From: Rhabditoides inermis
Lineage: Eukaryota; Nematoda; Chromadorea; Rhabditida; Rhabditidae
Length of the DNA: 64,000 nucleotides
Reading direction: 5' to 3'
Assembly (NCBI GenBank): GCA_963966185.1
Contig: CAWZYM010000388.1
Coordinates: forward strand, 1 to 64,000
Shown here in pieces: positions 50,370 through 61,344 of the stretch. The notes under the pieces are model-generated. The model saw nothing but the letters and a program-made list of their open reading frames with translations. It was not told where the DNA came from and did not search any database. Both the position numbers and the translations under genes were made by a program. The number at the start of each line of letters is the position of its first letter. The first letter of the stretch is position 1.

Positions 50370-53300
50370 ATGGAGCGGTTGCGTGGATTGTACGAGTGGT
50401 ACGTGAAGGCGGACTGTCTGGCGACGCCGGCAGAGCTGAAGCGACTCAGCGAGCACAAGTACTCGGCAGTCGACAACGGACTCCTCTCCGAGCTATGCAT
50501 GCGGCAGTCAGTCAAATTACACTGTCATTATCAAACATCACTTCACATCACATCACTTGGCATACACACACTTTGCCTGATAAGCCGTAATTACAAACAG
50601 AAATTCATCTTACCTGGCTGAAACAATCTTACCTAAGCGTACACGCGTCCACCCATTGCAGATTCTGGGAGCACATCATCCACTACCTGCCCATGTGGAT
50701 GGCGCCGAACCTGATCACTCTGATCGGACTCGTCATCAACCTCATCACTGTCCTCGTTCTCGCCTCGTTCAGCTACACTTGCACCGAGCCCGTGAGTTGT
50801 CGTCAATGACGTCATGTGTCTTTCATTTCTTCTTTCATTTCTTCTTTCATTGCTTATTTCATTTGTTTATCAAGTTGTCGAATTCTCTATTTGATTGTAA
50901 TTGGTGTTTGTTGTGTGAAAGTAAATACAAGTGTGTTGTATAGGCTCCGTCGTGGGCGTACCTGCAGGCGGCCATCGGACTCTTCCTCTACCAGACACTC
51001 GATGCGCTCGACGGAAAACAGGTGAGTCGTTGTTTTTTGTTGATATTACAATACAATACATAATCATTGTAATCTGTTGAACAGGCTCGCCGCACTGGCT
51101 CGTCGTCGCCCCTTGGAGAGCTGTTCGATCACGGATGCGACTCCATGACCCAGGGTGTGTATTATACATCTTATAATTGCAAGCTGATGATTTGTTTCAG
51201 TGTTTGTCACTCTCAACATTTGTTATGCGATGGGCCTGGGACACGTTCACAACGGTGAGATTATTGTTATTTTTATTTCTCATTCGATGTGCGGTATTGA
51301 TTTACTGCGTCGCCGGTGATTCAGAAAGTTTGCCACGAAACATGAACAATCCGATTACCAAACAAATGCGCTGAAGGAGCAATGGGCTTTCTGACTACTG
51401 TAACTGTTTAGGTTATTAAAAAGTGATCTACTCCTTGTGTAGTGCGTGTTACATTTGAACCGTCCCATAATCATTAGTGGCTGAATGACTGAATAATAAA
51501 ACGTAATGTACAAAATGTTTCATTACCGTCATGATGACTGATTTCGTATCCAATTTATAAAATGAAGATCGGTGTGCACAATATTTGGAAACGTTGCTGT
51601 TTGTAGGTGTGATCTTCATCGCCACCATATCGATCATCATGTACTACTGTGCCCACTGGACCACCTACTGCACCGGACAGCTGCGCTTCGGAAAGTACGT
51701 TTCTCTTTTGGAAATTTGGATCGAACTTTGTAATAATCACTTTGTTGTAGGTTTGACGTGACGGAGGCGCAGATGATGGTCATCTCTGTGCTGCTCACCG
51801 CCACCGTCTTCGGAAACGAGTTCTGGAGCACCCAGGTATGTAGAGTACTAATCCACTACTTTCCCTCCAACTCTAAATTATATCAATTCACTGGTGTGGC
51901 ATTATTATCTTTTTTTCAGTTCTTTGGCATGTCGATCCGCAACATTGTCATCGGCTCCAGTATGCTCCTCTCCATCAAACAGATTGGAGGGTATGTTGAT
52001 TCACCTTGTTTATTTATTTTGCATTTTTTTAGTTATCTTCTCGTCGTGTTCAACGGCGGCACGGGCAAGAACGGATCCACCGTCGCGGTTAGTCCAATGT
52101 CCTTTTATGGGTCGTTTCATTGTGAATGGAACGTTTACAAGTTTACATGTGAAGTGGTGTCTATGCGGTGCCGGTGTTCACACAATTTTATGACACTCAC
52201 TTCTCACTTCTCAGGCCCACTCCAAATAATTTGTATTATGCGCGATTAAATGCGCTCATCTATGTTCACCCACGTGTTTATGCATGTATGAGAAAGTTAC
52301 GACATTCTATTTTTGCGGCGATGCAAACGCTGTCATTTTTTAGGCCGCGCGCAGTTCGTGATTACTAAACAAAAATACATTCTCCCTCGCATGATGTCAA
52401 TAGGTTACTGGAAATATCGTGCAATATTTATACGCTGTTTAGCGCTGGTTGTTGACTTGATTACTCACTCTCGCGATAACTATTTTGCACGTATCTTTTA
52501 GAACGAACAGTGTAACTGTCATATTCATTAAAATATGCGAACTGAAAAATCCTAAAATATACTAACTGAAAAGGGAGCGCTAATTTTGGCGGTATGGTTT
52601 GCAGGGCACTTCCGTTCTCTTCCCGCTCTTCCCGCTTCTCATGGTCGTTGTGCCCTTCTGGATGGTGTACAACAAGGTGCGCCACTTATTGTTTTGTTGT
52701 ATGACTTTTTATTGCTGACTTCCTCTATTTCAGGCTGGATCGTCTGTGTTTGTCGACAACATTACCCTCTTCTGTCTGTGCTTTGGAGCCGTCGGTCAGT
52801 CAACCGTTCTCACTTTCGCTTTGTGATCGTTCTCCAGCCGCACACTTTCTTATGTTCACTGTTTCTTCCAGCCTGCTCACAGTATCCATATCTCTTCTTG
52901 CTCAGACCACCTGTCGATTCAAATTATTCGCGCCCTTCTCTCATCTGGCTCATTCACCTAATCTATTTTTTTCTATTTGCAGTAGTCTCTCAACCGTCTA
53001 TCTCTCCCTCTCTCTCCCTCTCTCTCCCTTTCTTGGTAGTTATCGCGTGCTGTTCTGCTGTGCTGCCTCCATTCAGTCGCTCATTGCCTCCTGCGAATAG
53101 TTTTGCTACTCGAAGACAGCTGGAATATGACTCTCGAAATGAGCTCGAGCACAGCGCGACTAAACTGCCACGAGACTGAATTGTGCCACGAACATTCTGT
53201 GGACATGCACGTGTGAAGACGAAAGAATAGTGACAAGGACAATGCCGAACAGCCGAAAACATTGTTAGTATATCTCGTAGTTCATCATTTATTTATTGCA

Positions 53301-54194
53301 TGTAAACAATATTATACGGATGATACACATATACACTTCTATGATCACCTTATATGATCTTAGTTGAGATGTGTTGTTTGAGGTGCGAAGGCGACGAACC
53401 GTCTGGTGATTGCGCACATGTCGAAGAGCGAGCTGCGTCTGTGGGACTGGATCTACCTCGCCCCTCTCTCGATGATGATCAACCAGTACTATGACTACGC
53501 CCTCGACGAGTACAGCCTTCTACTCGCCGCCACGGTACGCCTATTATTGATTTATTTATTTATTCACAATCTTCTGTGAAAGTGATTGTTGGCTGATTGT
53601 ATTGCACATTGTGCACAATGTCTATGCATCTTGCCTAGGGGGAAATATATGGGTGTATACGTGAGTGATGTGGCGGTAATGAACATAGGCAGAGACGCAG
53701 CTGAAGACATGAGTGGTGCACCTGCCTTCGACGAAAACGGACCACAAGTCATACTCCCCATCTCTCTCACACACACATAACGACTCTATCGGAGAAGTAG
53801 ACTAATGAGTGAGACGGGTGGAATGCTAATGTGTTCAGTTACCAGGTCACGTTTGGAATTTCTTTTTTTTTGTTACTGAAAGATCGCTCTACCTCCTTGT
53901 CTGCAAGTCTGCAAATGAGTGTGTTACCGACTAGGATAATGATAGTAGGAGATGACGGAATGTCGTAAAGGTCCATTGACTTGTTATGAATGGGTAGCAG
54001 GCGAATGTGTGTAGGGACGAAAGACAAAAAACGGCACAATGAATGGTATGTGCAGACGTGATGAGCGTTTGTTGCAGGTGTACTCGTACATTTCTCTGCT
54101 CGTCTTCTGTTTCCACGTGTGCGAGCAGTACTGCGAATACCTCAACATCTACTGCTTCTCGCTTGAGAAACGCGTCCAGAAGAAGAAATACTAG
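50370..54194 (+). CDS. cept: Choline/ethanolamine phosphotransferase
   Basis: Thirteen phase-matched exons: 50370-50506, 50662-50791, 50944-51021, 51085-51154, 51201-51254, 51607-51694, 51751-51835, 51920-51990, 52033-52087, 52605-52676, 52734-52794, 53383-53534 and 54078-54194, 389 aa, the usual family length. The enzyme transfers phosphocholine or phosphoethanolamine from the CDP-alcohol to diacylglycerol, the last step of the Kennedy pathway, in ER/Golgi membranes. Residues ~112-134 match the CDP-alcohol phosphotransferase motif exactly: DG-x2-AR-x8-G-x3-D-x3-D, with the metal-binding aspartates intact. About ten hydrophobic segments and a basic KKKY C-terminus (ER-type dilysine-like) follow. 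Whether it prefers choline or ethanolamine, and which of two nematode paralogues it matches, cannot be told here. Confidence 0.96.
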
Positions 54195-54630
54195 TCCCCT
54201 TTCCCCTCGCCCTCCCCCCTTCTCCTCTCTCTTCCTTCGTCCATTCGCCTAGCCTAGACTTCTATCATATCTGTCTCTACTAACACCCATCTGTGTCATT
54301 GTCCCGCTCCCCTACTATATAGCCCCCAATTTGTCGTTGTTAATAGTTTCGTTTTGTGTGTTTATAGTCTCGCCCCGCTCACACGGGACTGTCTCCAAGG
54401 GTCCGCATTCATTGTCTAATCGTCTAACACCCCTCTTCCACTCTCTCTATCCCTCCTGCTCACCCTTTTCTCTTGTATCCACGCTGTATATGTATGTTGT
54501 TCGCTAGCTGTGATACTGTTTCCTTTAGGCATTTTGGGCCGCAGAGTCCATAAATTTTCATAACTTCGGCTGCACTATGTTAGTGTTGTCGAACAGCAAT
54601 TGCAAGAGTATAGTAACCGAACACACTCTC

Positions 54631-54636
54631 TTTATT
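54631..54636 (-). terminator. Poly(A) signal of the neuropeptide gene
   Basis: AATAAA on the minus strand about 40 bases beyond the TAG stop of the neuropeptide precursor. It lies in the 482-bp gap shared with the converging phosphotransferase gene. Confidence 0.6.
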
Positions 54637-54676
54637 AGATGCAACGATGGTGGATGGGTGGAAGGGCAGAGGAAGT

Positions 54677-56160
54677 CTATCTGCCCCAGAAGCGAGACGA
54701 CTTGGTGAGCTTGGGGTGGAGCTTCTCCGCCTTGGCTACCCGGTACACTGGCTCGTCATACTGTAATGGAGATGTCTCCTTCTCCCTCTCTCCCTCCCTC
54801 CCACTCACCGCTTCCAGTTCAGCTTCAGTGATGGGCTGAAGAGCCTGCTCTAAATGCGGCATCAATTCGGGCCACTCCTGTAATGTGTGGGGTAGGAGGT
54901 GAGACAAATGAGCCGCGACTTGACTCATGCATTTTCGAGTACGCGTCACAACCATCGAAGCGCCGCCATTTCTCACCTGTGTTTGTGCGCTCCGCTTACC
55001 CCAAAACCGACTCGACAACCGCAGCTTGGGTCGATCCTAAAGAAACAATTGAAAGTGCATTCTCTCTGTACTAGCACTACGATGCTAGGCTATAACCCTC
55101 TGTTTCTAGGGTTCAATGTGTATGTGAACGAAGATACAAGATAACTACTGTATGATCCTTGTTTTCCTTGAAATGTTTTTTTTTCTGCACGGGTGAAAGA
55201 CTGCTGCAATAGGTGGTCACAAGAATAGGTGGTTTAGGTGGTAATCGAGGTTGGGATTGGAATGAGATGCGACACGCAACTATCTTCTCTCATCCCCGAT
55301 TCAATACATGATATAATAAAGCAGGTGTGATCCATTCGACTCGTCACTCCGAATTCCAAATCCTCCCCCTCTTTTTTTAGACTTGCAACTCGACAAGTTG
55401 GAAGTTGGAAGATGCAACTCACTTGGCCGCAGTCGCCCTGAAAACAATAGAGATTAGCTATTGTGTGAATCAACAATATTCGCTTCTTCAGCATTTTGGA
55501 GGGAATGAAATTGGCACAGCGTCTTCGTATGCAGTGCACGCCTACAACCCACGGACGGATGCGCTTTCTCTCCCCACTCAAAACACTTGAATATATGGGA
55601 AGGCGCGCGTGGGTGCCACTCGCAGCCCACAACCAGAACATATGTATTTTGCGTGTTCTGATGTAGAGTGTGGTTTGGAAGGAACAGTTGAGAGACTGAT
55701 CGACTGAGATACATTTAAAAGTACAGGATACGGGAAAAACTCAACAACGACAGTGTGGATATTGTAGCGTTTATAAAACAGAGTTGCGTGAGCAACGATC
55801 CCACATCCCCTTATCATTCTTCCTGCTCATTTTCTCATTATCTAAGTAATATCTAGCAATAAACGGCAAATCGCGCTAATTTGTAATTTGTGTACAGCTC
55901 TCGTTTAACTCGAATGACGAAATGGCGAGAATCACATGCGAGAATTCACACAGATCATCTATGCAACGATAAATGAATCTGAAAACATTTCAAAGAAAAG
56001 CAGACTGTTGAAAATAGAAAGTCCGTGTGTGGTCAAGTCTGCATGAGACAAAATAGAAAATATGAAGATGCGTGGTGGAAGTACTCACGTTGTCTGCGCA
56101 GGGTGCCTGTGTGGAGAGTGCTAGCAGAGCGAATAGACAGAGCAGCTGCAGCCACCACAT
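54677..56160 (-). CDS. Neuropeptide precursor with two SSRFW-amide repeats
   Basis: Five exons, all phase 0: 56160-56089, 55437-55423, 55036-54977, 54877-54809 and 54760-54677, 99 aa. A strong signal peptide (MWWLQLLCLFALLALSTQA) is followed by KLRLSSRFWG-KR and, at the very C-terminus, LTKSSRFWG-R then stop. In both copies Gly precedes a basic cleavage site, the layout for an amidated ...SSRFW-NH2 peptide. The spacer is acidic (EWPELMPHLEQALQP, ITEAELEA), as is common in propeptides. Exon 2 is a 15-nt microexon (GDCGQ) that could be skipped without changing frame; the last intron is 48 bp. I do not recognise the peptide family: it is not an RFamide because Trp-Gly ends the core. A receptor for it is unknown. 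Confidence 0.75.
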
Positions 56161-58360
56161 GTTGTGTAGGGTGTGTGTGAGAGGGGGGATGGAATGGACA
56201 GGGGTGGCTCGGGGAGGGGAGAGGGAGGGGCGGGGCTCACACCGACCTCCACCTACCACGCACACCCCGCCCCCCCCCCCATACTCCTCATCTCATACAC
56301 GCAGGACTACTACATGCAAATGAGATCTCGAATCTCGTGCCAAGAAGACAATAGTGGAATTTCTCCGATTATGACTATACCACTTGAACACTTCACCACT
56401 ACAAAAAAACGAGACTAGACGCATTAATTCAAAAGATAATATATTTCGCTGAAAAGAGGCAAACGTGTATAGAGGGGAGTGATAGAAGTTGATACGAAAG
56501 AAAGACAAGAATAAGAATTGTAGATCATCCGTTACAGCTGAGCGGAAGGCGTATCCACCACAAAATGTTGGTTTTTAACATGGATTCTGTAATGAATGTG
56601 TGTGTGTGACGATCTACGGTGAGTCTCGCAATGTATTTTATCTCGCACCAGTCTTCATATGCGCGAAATCGATCTAGTATCTAGTGATCTAGGTATAGCG
56701 AACGGGAAACACTTTTATTTCCCGAAACCTTCTTCAAAATAGATACCCTGAAATCTGGTATATCCATAAGTTTTATTTGTTCTCACTGGTCGTGCGAGTG
56801 GTACCGCATGCATTTTTGTGAGAATTCGAACGTGAATTGATTTTGATGTGTTGTGGTGAGTAGAAAACAACTAGCTTTGTACCACTGCACCACTGCATGC
56901 CTAGAGCACGAAACACAGTGAGAGAATACCCAGCTATCAGAATACGATAGAATCATTGAATACACCGAGAATAATTTATATAATTTCATAATCATGTTTT
57001 ACTTACTCACATTTATCAATTATCACGAGTCACACCAGTACCATCTGTCCGATACTTTCTTCAGAAAATATACTATACCTACTCTATTACTTGGGATTAT
57101 CGGATTTTCCATGACGCGTGTGAAGTATCAAACTCATTGAATTAAGAAAAAAATGTATCCTTCAAGTATAAACTATAGCACCGATTGTGGGTTTTATCTT
57201 TTATCGACAGTTCATAATGATGATATCTCAACCTGATAAATATATTCTAGGTGTGAAACATATGTAACATACGGAAGCGGTAATTACTCAGACTATACTA
57301 CAAACTTATTTATTAATGTCCGTAACGTAAACGTCACCTGAAACTAAACGTGACCAGAAAAGGGGATACAGCAAAAACAACCAAACATCTGCCGATTTTT
57401 CAGTAGTCGTAACTAAACTACAATTTACATACATAAGCACTCAAAAAAGTCCGCAGATGGTTTTGCAAATCAACTGAAGGCAGAATTCGATATGAGTTCT
57501 GCAATTGGAAAACCGATGCTCTCGCCACTAGATCCTTGCCGGTCTTTTCCGAACAAAGCGGAATTGGATACGACGTTACGATGTACAGAACAATGTAAAC
57601 ACCTTAGCTTTAAAAATTGAATTTCTGATTAAAAAATCGAGTTTCTGGGTTAGCGTTTGTGAATCTGAACTCTAAACATCAGCAATGTGTGTAGATATAG
57701 TCATCTTCTTCCGAAATACGGGGATTCAACAGCGGATACTATTCGGATTTTTAAAGAAACAGGGGCGCTTAGCCTTAGTGGAAGCCCGTTGGTTGCAAAA
57801 ATTCAAACTTCGCGCGCAGCTACAGTAACCGGAGCTTGACCTCTACAAACTACAACTCATGGCGACAAACGATAAATCGATATTGCATCTATCATCGACC
57901 ATACTTGAATTCACATACTGAAATACTAAAAATCTGTCACAATCAGCATTGCCTTACCAAATCAGTACAAATAAAATAACGCAAATTTCAAAACAAGTCA
58001 TTTTATGTTTCATAGCGTACATCAAATCAAAACACACATTAGGCTAAAATGTATTGTTTTCGAAATTGGTAACGATACAACAAAAACAACAATGTTCTAA
58101 CAGCAATGCAATAACAACAATCATACTCCTTAATAAAGCGCTAACGTGGTGTGTGTATGTCCAGACTCTCCTGTCGCGCCAAAGGGTCAGAGGTCCCAAC
58201 CACCTATACCAATGAACACCTCAAGGGTTGGGGATCATGTCGCAGTGGGTTACGGTATCCAACAGTAATCCTACAGTACACTACAGTAAGAAAAATCAAT
58301 ATTCTGAGCCGTTTTTACTGTTTTCCTGTTACTCTCGAGTTGCCTGTTGTCGTAATCAAC
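56161..58360. other. Intergenic, largely unannotatable
   Basis: Mostly AT-rich non-repetitive sequence with no credible exon. A run of 11 C lies at 56270-56280, close upstream of the neuropeptide start. The neuropeptide promoter is presumably near its proximal end. Confidence 0.5.
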
Positions 58361-58371
58361 TTTTTGGGACT

Positions 58372-58384
58372 TTCCAGAAGCTTC
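58372..58384 (+). promoter_or_regulatory. Heat-shock element, distal
   Basis: TTCCAGAAGCTTC: three perfectly phased alternating pentamer cores (TTC, GAA, TTC), the minimal binding site of an HSF trimer. It lies about 150 bp upstream of a TATA box. Confidence 0.75.
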
Positions 58385-58493
58385 TACGGTAGAAAAACAG
58401 GTGAGCGTGCTAGAGATTCACCCCTACAGAGATTTTTCTCTGACTGTCTGCGCCCTCTCTGACTGTCTGTCTGCCTCTCTTCAGAAAGTCGTG

Positions 58494-58506
58494 GAACTTT
58501 CCAGAA
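58494..58506 (+). promoter_or_regulatory. Heat-shock element, proximal
   Basis: GAACTTTCCAGAA: GAA, TTC, GAA in exact 5-bp phase, the opposite register to the distal site. It ends 15 bp before the TATA box, the usual position in heat-shock gene promoters. Confidence 0.8.
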
Positions 58507-58521
58507 ACGCATAGCAGGGGC

Positions 58522-58529
58522 TATAAAAG
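58522..58529 (+). promoter_or_regulatory. TATA box of heat-shock-type promoter
   Basis: TATAAAAG in the context GGGGCTATAAAAGGC, a near-consensus core promoter. It predicts a start site at about 58550-58556. Confidence 0.75.
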
Positions 58530-58551
58530 GCAGCTTCTCGCCCCAGATCAC

Positions 58552-58800
58552 AAATCAATCATTGATCTACACCAGCCTCTCCGGGCTGCTCCGCAGCCCT
58601 CCGAGGCTGGCCCGCAGGGATTGGTTAGTTGCGTGAAAACGTAGTGTTTTCGTTCTTTTCTCGTTCTTTTTGACTTTCAGTGGGTCCAAATACATTCCGT
58701 TAAACATTCTAAGCGCCACTGTTCCTTTAATGTGTGAAATACAAGAAACACCAGGAAATATACTAAATACCAGTGCTTATTTTCTAAAGCAGTGAATATC
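58552..58800 (+). ncRNA. Putative heat-inducible RNA with 5' GC-rich hairpin
   Basis: Starting about 20 nt after the predicted start, 58572-58610 folds into an almost perfect stem: outer CCAGCCTC/GAGGCTGG, symmetric TCC/TCC internal loop, inner GGGCTGC/GCAGCCC, and a TCC apical loop. A short intron is possible from GTTAGT at 58624 to TTTCAG at 58680 (57 bp). No ORF longer than 21 codons starts soon after (58730-58795). The product may be a non-coding RNA, a remnant of a heat-shock gene, or part of a mobile element that carries HSEs, as reported for Caenorhabditis Helitrons. The 3' end is unknown. Confidence 0.45.
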
Positions 58801-59566
58801 GTTTGCGCTAGCCACCAATGTTGTCTTTAGAAGTTAGAAAGGCAACCATGTAGTTGGGATATCTGCGCGCACTGTCAGCTCATTTAGGACTAGACATTTT
58901 TGTATTTGTCTTGTAACTACAACGTCGTAAGTATTTGTGGTTTTACTAGAAGTGACGACAGGCATGAGAAACATTCAAAACTAAACAGTTATGTGACATC
59001 ATTTTGCAAAGATTTGTATCCTAAATCAACGTCTAGAACCATAACATCTAGTACTCTACTGCAGCCCCTCCATGGCCATTGTTCACATGCATTTCATGTG
59101 TGAAAAATTCTTATGGAGTAATTGTTCCATATTGAGTTCCATATTGAGATAACACAGTAGATGTTCGGGTTGCTGATCTGAATTAGTCAAATGACATAAC
59201 TCTCAAATGCGCATCTTTCCACTAATGTGGGTATGTGGGATCGCAACAGAAAACGTCAATTCACCAGAGATATTTATAATTCAGAATATCTAGGGATTCA
59301 GGATAATCATTATCGGACTTGACAGCGTTTACATTCACGTGAAATACAAAAAAGAACACAAATAAATAATACATTTATTCACCGAACCTGAAGCAACGAC
59401 AAGACTATTCGAAAACAAACAAACTATCCCCAAACTGCAATATGTGTAACAAACCTATCTAGCATCTATGGGTAGGAAGAGAAAACCAACAAACAATGTG
59501 TGTAGAAGTGTAGCACAAAGTAATGTATATAAGTGGAAGGAGAGAGAAGGGAGGAGTGGAGAGTGG
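58801..59566. other. Intergenic, nothing recognised
   Basis: AT-rich. Contains the 3' flank of the TPR gene on the minus strand, with AATAAA at complement 59374-59379, about 190 bp after its stop. Confidence 0.45.
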
Positions 59567-60392
59567 TCAGAAGAGAAACATGCGTTCGGCAGCCGTTTTC
59601 TTAGCCTCCAGAATAGCCTCCATTCGGAACACACCTGGAAACAATATGGACATTAAGTACATTAAACAACTTTTCTATTGAATAATGCATATATATTCCG
59701 ATGCAAAAAAAATATACGCCACGGTCATCCCCCCTCCTCTCTATCTCTCGCCTTCTTCCTTCCCTCTTCCCACCAGGAATAGCTGGTCCGTCGACCGTGT
59801 TGTCGAAGCATTCCTGTGCGCGCTCGATCAGAACAGACAGTGAAGCGTGTGTTTCTCTACAATGCTCATCGATCCCGCATCTTCCTTCCTCTTCCGCGCA
59901 CTCACCTGTCGATGGGTCTGGCTGCCATCTGGTTGAGTCGGAGGCTGGCCAGCATGAGGTTGGCCTCTGCGTGGTGTGGCTCGAGGGAGAGGCACTTCTC
60001 CAGCGAGACCATCGCGTCGTCGATCGACGCAGCCATGCAGCCGAGGTCGAACCAGTGGATCGACTCCAGTGGCTCCATCGCCAACACCTACGCACAGTGT
60101 TAGTCAATCACAACGTATACCATATCTCACATCCGCACATCTCAGGGATATGCGGTGGATAAATGTTTAAAATGTTAAATGGATATGGATACCCTCTTCT
60201 CTCCCACCTGCTGAATATTCTGCCTGGCTCCTTCTTCGTTCTGGAACGTCGCGTAGATCTACAAATATTATTATCTTTCCCATTCACTCATCTCTCCTGT
60301 CTCCTCCTTCTCTCACCTTGGCCAGCAATCCGAGTGCGTTGGGAGTTTTCCTGGGAAGCCCGTTCACAAACTCCTCCAGATTCACGATGCAC
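59567..60392 (-). CDS. TPR-repeat protein, C-terminal exons only
   Basis: Five phase-compatible exons: 60392-60317, 60258-60208, 60087-59906, 59856-59774 and 59634-59567 (introns of 49-171 bp), giving about 152 aa ending ...AAERMFLF. Exons 2-3 carry a tetratricopeptide-type helix pattern: GARQNIQQVLAMEPLESIHW, then DDAMVSLEKCLSLEPHHAEA with the TPR-typical A..LEKCLSLEP..AEA. TPRs are protein-interaction scaffolds; no specific family could be named. The first visible exon begins in phase 2, so coding sequence continues upstream (higher coordinates), beyond the antisense LINE and beyond the window. If no upstream exons exist, this would be a truncated gene. Confidence 0.6.
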
Positions 60393-60498
60393 CTGAAACA
60401 ACGAGATAAAAACGCGCCCACAATGTCATACATTCCCCGTTTTTGTCTCGCGCTGTGCGGTCGGGTGTTATTTATTTCGCTGTCCGCCTTCTGTCATC

Positions 60499-61344
60499 AT
60501 GGCGGAAACGTCTCCGGATCCAGATGCTGAGCGGAACTATAAGGAGCTGCTGAAGAAGTACAAGCTGCTGCAGGAGAAGTACGAGGGCAAGTGTACGGAG
60601 CTGAACCAGTGCAAGGTGACGGTCATGAATCTCTCCTCCACGATGGAGAGGCTGACGTCGGAGATGGCGGATCTGAAGAAGTCAAAGGAGGAGTCGGCGG
60701 AGAGGAAGGCTGAGCCTACTGTGATGATCGCCGAGAAGAAGATACCATTTGACCCCTACAAGCTGGAGCACATCATCGCAAGGGCGCCCCGTAACCCGGA
60801 ATACGAGGAGTACTGTCGTTCTGGTGAGAGGGAGAGGGAGCGTCGGGAGGACAACAAGGACGCGCGCATTGCTCTGATTGGACGAGAGGAGAAAGGAGAG
60901 ACCGACGAGGAACTGACCGTCAAGTTCAAGGAGATTATGCTAAAGAACGGACTTCCGGAGGATCTGATCGTCAAGGCGTATCGTCATCCGAAGGAGAGGA
61001 AGGGAGCTGGCTGGAGACCTGTCAAGATCGAGCTGCGGGACAACGACCATCGTCTCGCGGTGAAGACTGCCATCGGAAGGAACGCGGGACGGTTCGCTCG
61101 CGACGACCTGACCTATGAGGAACGTAAGAGGGAGAAGCAGCTTAGGGGTTATGTCCAGTCTGTCAACTCATCTCTCTTTCATCCTAGGTATTGTATTCGC
61201 AATATGTCGATCGAGCTGCTCTACCGTCGCCGTGTGACTGGACCGGGCGGGGCAAGCAGTGAGCCCGCGGGTGCTGGGACGAAGACTTCGGAGGTAGGTG
61301 GGGTGGTAGGCGTAGATTCTGCGGGATCGCCTAGCCATGTCTAG
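60499..61344 (+). CDS. LINE ORF1 protein
   Basis: 281 aa. The N-terminal third (about 10-75) is a lysine/glutamate-rich coiled coil with heptad leucines, suited to trimerisation as in other LINE ORF1 proteins. The middle (about 85-215) is basic, including ERERERRED and KHPKERKG-like clusters, and probably binds RNA. The C-terminus is Gly/Ser-rich. No zinc knuckle (CCHC) is visible. The stop TAG overlaps the ORF2 start in ATGTCTAG, a layout that suits coupled termination and reinitiation. The start chosen is the first ATG, in context ATCATGG. Confidence 0.85.
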   Translation: MAETSPDPDAERNYKELLKKYKLLQEKYEGKCTELNQCKVTVMNLSSTMERLTSEMADLKKSKEESAERKAEPTVMIAEKKIPFDPYKLEHIIARAPRNPEYEEYCRSGERERERREDNKDARIALIGREEKGETDEELTVKFKEIMLKNGLPEDLIVKAYRHPKERKGAGWRPVKIELRDNDHRLAVKTAIGRNAGRFARDDLTYEERKREKQLRGYVQSVNSSLFHPRYCIRNMSIELLYRRRVTGPGGASSEPAGAGTKTSEVGGVVGVDSAGSPSHV

